The position numbers were made by a program, and so were the translations under genes. Positions 6,404 to 9,690 of a DNA stretch of 9,690 bases are shown piece after piece (within the stretch, counting starts at the first letter, position 1; each line of letters starts with the position of its first letter). The notes under the pieces are model-generated. The model was not told the DNA's origin. It saw only the letters and a list, made by a program, of their open reading frames with translations, and did not search any database. The stretch is from an uncultured Eubacteriales bacterium. GTDB lineage: Bacteria > Bacillota > Clostridia > Oscillospirales > CAG-382. The DNA lies in NCBI GenBank assembly GCA_900554405.1, contig USHI01000046.1, forward strand, positions 1 through 9,690, in the 5' to 3' direction.

Positions 6404-6599
6404 CCACGGGAAATCCGTATTTATATATTGCCATTGAAAAATATAGAATAAGGAGGAAAAACACAATGACAAGCAGTAAATCTACCAAGCGGGCATTGAT
6501 TTCCGGCGCACTTGCGATCCTTATGTGCGTGGCAATGCTCATCGGCACCACCTACGCGTGGTTTACGGACACCGCATCCACTGCGGTAAACAAGATCCA
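6397..6599 (+). repeat. array leader/signal-peptide repeat, copy A
   Basis: Beginning with the last codons of sipW (GGTGTAA), 69 bp of leader and about 44 codons of signal peptide match copy B. The 69-bp leaders of A and B differ at only five positions with no gaps. The leader includes a short ACGG/CCGT hairpin, an A/T-rich segment and the AAGGAGG ribosome site. The copy lacks the two large hairpins that precede copies B and C. Confidence 0.85.
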
Positions 6600-7986
6600 G
6601 TCGGGCACTTTGAAGGTTGATATCGTCAAAGAAGACGGCGAGACATCCATTCGAAACGAAAGCATGAGCTTCGTCAACAAGGATGGCTCTGCCGATATTC
6701 TCTGGGAACCCGGCGCAACATTTATGACCCCTGCGTTTAAGATTAAGAGCACGGGTAGTCTTGCACTCAAGTACAAGCTGACACTGAACGGTATCACCGG
6801 TGACAACATGCTTCTTAAGGTTATCAAGTTCTCTGTCGTTAAAGCTGACGGCACAGAAGTTGATCTTGATACCTTTGAGGGGCATCTCACTCCGGATGCT
6901 GCATTGAGCGAAGCTCTTTACATCAAGGGTCATATGGATGAGACTGCCAACAACGATTATCAGGGTAAAACTCTCGAAGGTCTTGGTATCACCGTTGTTG
7001 CCACGCAGGATAACCACGAGAGCGACAGCATCGGTCCGGACTACGATAAGTTTGCCGACTATCCGGAGGTGCAGCCGGTTACGACTGCAGATAAACTTCA
7101 GGAGGCGCTGGCATCCACGGATATCGACGGTAAAACCATTAAGCTCTACGACGATATCGAGACTGAGGGATTGCAGTTGGATGGCAAGAATGTGGCCTTT
7201 GACCTGAATGGTAAGAGCCTGAACACCGCAAAGTTGGAAGTCACTAATTCCACAGTCGTTTTCGGAGACTCTTCCGATAGTGGTGACGGAACGCTTGCAA
7301 CCGACGATAGTTACGGCGTGATCAATGCGGTAAATTCCAACGTGACCATCGAGAGCGGTCGGTTCGTCAGCAGCTACAACAAGGCCGGCTCCTCCGGTTA
7401 CGCCAATGTGATTCAGGTGCGCAATTCTGAACTGACCATCAACGGCGGCTATTTTGAGAATACCAATGACGTGGGCAGTTACAATTATCTGATTAAAGCC
7501 CCTTCTTACAGCAATACCGAAAGGACCACCATCACCATTAACGGCGGTACGTTTGTTTCCAATAGAGACTATGGGTATATCGTCACGGGTGATAGCGATG
7601 CGAATGTGGATGTCGTGATCAATGGCGGCGAGTTCAAAACCACCGGTAGAAATTCGTATCTGACGAATGTGAAGGGTAGCGTCGTGGTCAACGATTGCAC
7701 CTTTACTGCCACGGGTAACAACACGGTGTTTGATATACCGGAAGATTCTACCGTCACGGTTAAGGGCGGTACTTTCTCGGTCAACGAAAATTCCTATTCG
7801 GATACGTCGCTGGCTGGGTTGATTTTCCATAGAAAGACCAACGGTTGGACCAGTGTAGATGGCACATTGCTGGTGGACCCGGTCAATTCGGTTAAGGTCA
7901 ATCAGCCTACTTATTCCGGGTTCCTGGCGGAGGGTGCTACCCAGTCTGCTAAGGGTGCCGACGGGTTCTACACGATCTCCAAATAA
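6466..7986 (+). CDS. SipW-type substrate 1: TasA-like domain plus beta-helix-like domain
   Basis: The 506-residue secreted protein begins MTSSKSTKRAL after a strong AAGGAGG site. The signal peptide (1-30) ends in 'GTTYAWFTDTAST' (27-39), the SipW-type cleavage context, so cleavage after Ala31 or nearby is expected. The TasA/camelysin-like domain follows (about 40-195): 'KIQSGTLKVDI', 'WEPGATF', 'NDYQGKTLEGLGITVVATQ' (163-181). From about 205 the protein changes to short Gly-turn repeats ('INGGYF' 325-330, 'INGGTF' 358-363, 'INGGEF' 385-390, 'VNDCTF' 408-413, 'VKGGTF' 432-437), the pattern of a right-handed parallel beta-helix. Beta-helix domains often bind or cleave polysaccharides or act as adhesins; no catalytic residues could be assigned here. 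It has no sorting signal, so retention would be through fibre assembly. TasA itself lacks a beta-helix, making this a modular fusion. Confidence 0.85.
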   Translation: MTSSKSTKRALISGALAILMCVAMLIGTTYAWFTDTASTAVNKIQSGTLKVDIVKEDGETSIRNESMSFVNKDGSADILWEPGATFMTPAFKIKSTGSLALKYKLTLNGITGDNMLLKVIKFSVVKADGTEVDLDTFEGHLTPDAALSEALYIKGHMDETANNDYQGKTLEGLGITVVATQDNHESDSIGPDYDKFADYPEVQPVTTADKLQEALASTDIDGKTIKLYDDIETEGLQLDGKNVAFDLNGKSLNTAKLEVTNSTVVFGDSSDSGDGTLATDDSYGVINAVNSNVTIESGRFVSSYNKAGSSGYANVIQVRNSELTINGGYFENTNDVGSYNYLIKAPSYSNTERTTITINGGTFVSNRDYGYIVTGDSDANVDVVINGGEFKTTGRNSYLTNVKGSVVVNDCTFTATGNNTVFDIPEDSTVTVKGGTFSVNENSYSDTSLAGLIFHRKTNGWTSVDGTLLVDPVNSVKVNQPTYSGFLAEGATQSAKGADGFYTISK

Positions 7987-8000
7987 GTAGATTTCCCAGT

Positions 8001-8072
8001 CCTCTCCGCCCCCCCTTTCGGGGGCGGAGGGGCGATCAAAGGGCATAAGTTATGCTTGTGCCTTTTGATTGC
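8001..8072 (+). terminator. double hairpin after substrate gene 1 (partial terminator or mRNA-stabilising element)
   Basis: There are two abutting stems. The first pairs 8001-8013 with 8020-8032 (13 bp, G/C-rich, 6-nt loop). The second pairs 8032-8049 with 8055-8072 (18 bp with three G-T wobbles, loop TTATG). They share base 8032, so they abut or slightly compete. Neither has a clean T tract, although CTTTTGATTGCTTT within and after the second stem could give weak release of a shorter hairpin. The same pair follows substrate gene 2. Likely roles are partial termination or 3'-end protection that sets unequal expression of array members. Confidence 0.45.
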
Positions 8073-8075
8073 TTT

Positions 8076-8278
8076 GGTGTAATCACGGGAAATCCGTATT
8101 TACATATTGTCATTAAAAAATTTAGAATAAGGAGGAAAAACACAATGACAAGCAGCAAATCTACCAAACGCGCATTGCTTTTCAGTGCACTTGCCATCGG
8201 TTTGTGCATTGCAATGCTCATCGGCACCACCTTTGCGTGGTTCACCGACACCGCCTCCACCGGTGTCAACAAGATTGT
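8076..8278 (+). repeat. array leader/signal-peptide repeat, copy B
   Basis: This is the second copy of the leader (69 bp from GGTGTAA to the ATG at 8145) plus the signal-peptide codons. AAGGAGG sits 9 nt before the ATG. The protein-level signal peptides of copies A and B are nearly the same, while the DNA has many synonymous differences after the start, so the copies are not a very recent duplication. Confidence 0.85.
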
Positions 8279-9503
8279 GGCCGGAAATCTGGATATAGAG
8301 TTGCAGATGAAGGACAACGACGACAACTGGGTCAATGCCGAAGGCAAAATTCTCCCGTTCCTCGTAGAGGGCAAAATTCCTGCCGAAGGCACTCAAATCC
8401 TGTGGGAGCCGGGCTGCACCTACTATGTTCCTCAAATTCGTGTGCTCAATAAGGGTAATCTTGCAGTTAAGTTTGAGTATATCCCCGAGGCACTGGGCGT
8501 GACAGGCAAGCTCGCCGAGGTTCTTGAGCTCGTATTTAAGGCACCGGTTGATGCGAACGGCGAGGAAGTCAATATCGAGCCCGAAGTTCTCAAGCCCGGT
8601 GAAGCTTCTCCGGAATGGTCCTTCGGCTATCATATGTTAGAATCCGCGGGCAATGAATACCAGAACGCAACCGCGGCCGGAATCTGCGTGACCGTTGTAG
8701 CTACACAGGCTACATATGAGAAAGACAGCATTGACGATCAGTACGATAAGGATGCTACTTATCCCGTAATCGTTTTTAATCAGCAGCAGGCAAACGATGC
8801 AATCACTAATGCTACCGATAAGAAGGTAAACATTTCTATTGCTTCGGGTCAAACCATCACTCTTGACAATGGCATTGCAAATGAGGGGGATAAGAGCCGC
8901 GACATCACTTTCAGCGGTAACGGCAGCCAGACTGCAGATGTTATCACAAATGCTGTCAGCGCAGAGGGTGGACAGTTGAACTATCAGCGCGGCTCTTCTT
9001 TCACATTCGAAAAACTTACCATTCAGGCCGGTGAAGGCAGCTTTGATGGTATTGTCTGCAACGAACTGACATTTAAGGACTGCACAATCAAGGGCAAGTT
9101 GACCCTGTACGGAAAAGCTACATTCATAAATTGCATCTTTGAAAACGACATGGCTAACCAGTACTCCATCTGGACCTGGGGCGGCACGGATGTGACATTT
9201 GAAGGCTGCAAATTCAATACAAACGGCAAGGCAATTCTGCTTTACGGTCAGGCAACCGAATCCAAACCCACCAACCTCGTTGTAAACAACTGCACCTTCA
9301 ATGACCGCAATAACGGCTCTGCCGGTAAAGCGGCTATTGAAATCGGCAACGATTACAACGCCACCTATACCCTGACCGTTAAAAACGCTACTGTTACCGG
9401 ATTTGCCGACGGCAAAAACACCGGTTCCAAGCTGTGGGCAAACAAAAACAGCATGGATGCAGCACATCTCACCGTTACTATTGACGGAAACAAGGTTCAG
9501 TAA
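8145..9503 (+). CDS. SipW-type substrate 2: TasA-like domain plus Cys-ladder beta-helix-like domain
   Basis: The 452-residue secreted protein starts at the ATG matching the other array members (MTSSKSTKRAL) with AAGGAGG upstream; the longer frame back to 8052 runs through a hairpin and is rejected. The signal peptide ends in 'GTTFAWFTDTAST' (27-39). The TasA/camelysin-like domain (about 40-200) contains 'KIVAGNLDIEL', 'WEPGCTYYVPQIRV' and 'GNEYQNATAAGICVTVVATQ' (169-188). The C-terminal part (about 205-450) reads as beta-helix coils with an in-register series of Cys at 305, 313, 330, 355 and 383 ('FKDCTIKG', 'FINCIFEN', 'FEGCKFNT', 'VNNCTFND'). Sequence here is visibly more A+T-rich than the sipW region. 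The N-terminal half resembles substrate 1, but the C-terminal domain is different. Surface or fibre function is inferred; there is no anchor motif. Confidence 0.85.
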   Translation: MTSSKSTKRALLFSALAIGLCIAMLIGTTFAWFTDTASTGVNKIVAGNLDIELQMKDNDDNWVNAEGKILPFLVEGKIPAEGTQILWEPGCTYYVPQIRVLNKGNLAVKFEYIPEALGVTGKLAEVLELVFKAPVDANGEEVNIEPEVLKPGEASPEWSFGYHMLESAGNEYQNATAAGICVTVVATQATYEKDSIDDQYDKDATYPVIVFNQQQANDAITNATDKKVNISIASGQTITLDNGIANEGDKSRDITFSGNGSQTADVITNAVSAEGGQLNYQRGSSFTFEKLTIQAGEGSFDGIVCNELTFKDCTIKGKLTLYGKATFINCIFENDMANQYSIWTWGGTDVTFEGCKFNTNGKAILLYGQATESKPTNLVVNNCTFNDRNNGSAGKAAIEIGNDYNATYTLTVKNATVTGFADGKNTGSKLWANKNSMDAAHLTVTIDGNKVQ

Positions 9504-9515
9504 CCTTTTTCAAGT

Positions 9516-9581
9516 CCTCTCCACCCCTTGCGGTGGAGGGGCAATCAAAGGGCATAAGTTATGCTTGTGCCTTTTGATTGC
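9516..9581 (+). terminator. double hairpin after substrate gene 2 (second copy of the array spacer)
   Basis: The first stem pairs 9516-9525 with 9532-9541 (10 bp). The second pairs 9541-9558 with 9564-9581 (18 bp, loop TTATG). Compared with the copy at 8001-8072, the first stem has a compensatory G-C to A-T change and is three pairs shorter. The second stem and its tail are identical over 45 bp (8035-8079 versus 9544-9588). There is again no strong T tract. Confidence 0.45.
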
Positions 9582-9584
9582 TTT

Positions 9585-9690
9585 GGTGCGATCACTGTAA
9601 AACCAGTGTTTACATATTCTCATTGAAAAATATAGAATAAGGAGAAAAAACAGCAATGATAAGCAGCAAATCTACCAAGCGGGCATTGAT
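9585..9690 (+). repeat. array leader/signal-peptide repeat, copy C (runs off window)
   Basis: This is the third copy, 71 bp from GGTG to the ATG at 9656, two bases longer than copies A and B. One extra base is in the short hairpin and one just before the start codon. The small hairpin here is CACTG/CAGTG. The downstream part resembles copy A more than copy B. Confidence 0.82.
9656..9690 (+). CDS. SipW-type substrate 3 (start only, partial)
   Basis: The ATG has AAGGAG about 10 nt upstream and begins M-I-S-S-K-S-T-K-R-A-L, matching the first residues of substrates 1 and 2 apart from Thr2 to Ile. Only about 11 codons are present, so the domain content is unknown. It shows that the array continues past the window. 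Confidence 0.8.
   Translation, partial: MISSKSTKRAL

Noticed and set aside
6421..8046. 541-codon minus-strand frame opposite substrate 1
   Set aside because: Shadow frame of the TasA-like gene that also crosses the hairpin spacer.
8100..8129. Promoter-like TTTACA-18-TAGAAT in the array leader
   Set aside because: The transcript would begin within the ribosome site just before the ATG, which would destroy it; the conserved motif is better explained as leader sequence.
8052..8144. N-terminal extension of substrate 2 back to ATG 8052
   Set aside because: It runs through the hairpin and leader repeat; the ATG at 8145 matches the start of the other array members and has an AAGGAGG site.

Overview
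The window looks like a chromosomal segment of a mid-GC, Gram-positive gut-type Clostridia (Oscillospiraceae-like). Supporting signs are strong Shine-Dalgarno sites, sigma-A promoters at or near consensus, a lipoprotein solute-binding protein, a LytR-CpsA-Psr-like protein, a sortase-type C-terminal anchor and a SipW/TasA-type secretion locus. The taxonomic placement is inference from style, not from a marker gene.

Left part (1-1733, minus strand): a two-gene unit reading out of the window. A membrane-anchored, degenerate LCP-like protein (start at 1712 or 1733) is followed 23 bp later by the N-terminal 230 codons of an O-acetylhomoserine sulfhydrylase-type PLP enzyme (metY-like). A divergent control region (about 1734-1917) carries two back-to-back promoters, each with exact TTGACA/TATAAT boxes and 17-bp spacers. 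The rightward one drives an orphan extracellular solute-binding lipoprotein (1918-3393), which ends at an intrinsic terminator.

Middle (3394-4215): about 820 bp without a convincing gene. It holds the terminator, two copies of a 29-bp perfect-stem palindrome, a good promoter (TTGACT-17-TACAAT) and a roughly 125-nt structured leader.

Right part (4216-9690, plus strand): one co-oriented surface-fibre-type operon. It contains a TasA-like protein with a Ser/Glu/Ala hexapeptide-repeat stalk and a PPQTG sortase-type tail; a membrane-anchored TasA-like protein translationally coupled to it; a SipW-class (Ser-His) signal peptidase with an extra coiled-coil tail; and a tandem array of SipW-type substrates. 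The array has two complete genes and the start of a third. Each complete gene has a near-identical leader and signal peptide, a TasA/camelysin-like domain, and a different parallel beta-helix-like C-terminal domain. Between array members lies a repeated spacer with two abutting hairpins (10-13 bp and 18 bp stems), partly supported by compensatory changes, and then a conserved 69-71-nt leader. The working model is that the signal peptidase processes the array proteins at their TYAWFTD/TFAWFTD sites. The two upstream TasA-like proteins would act as wall- or membrane-tethered base or adaptor subunits, playing the part TapA plays in the Bacillus tapA-sipW-tasA operon. The repeated cassettes would supply interchangeable exposed domains. 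The array continues beyond the right edge.
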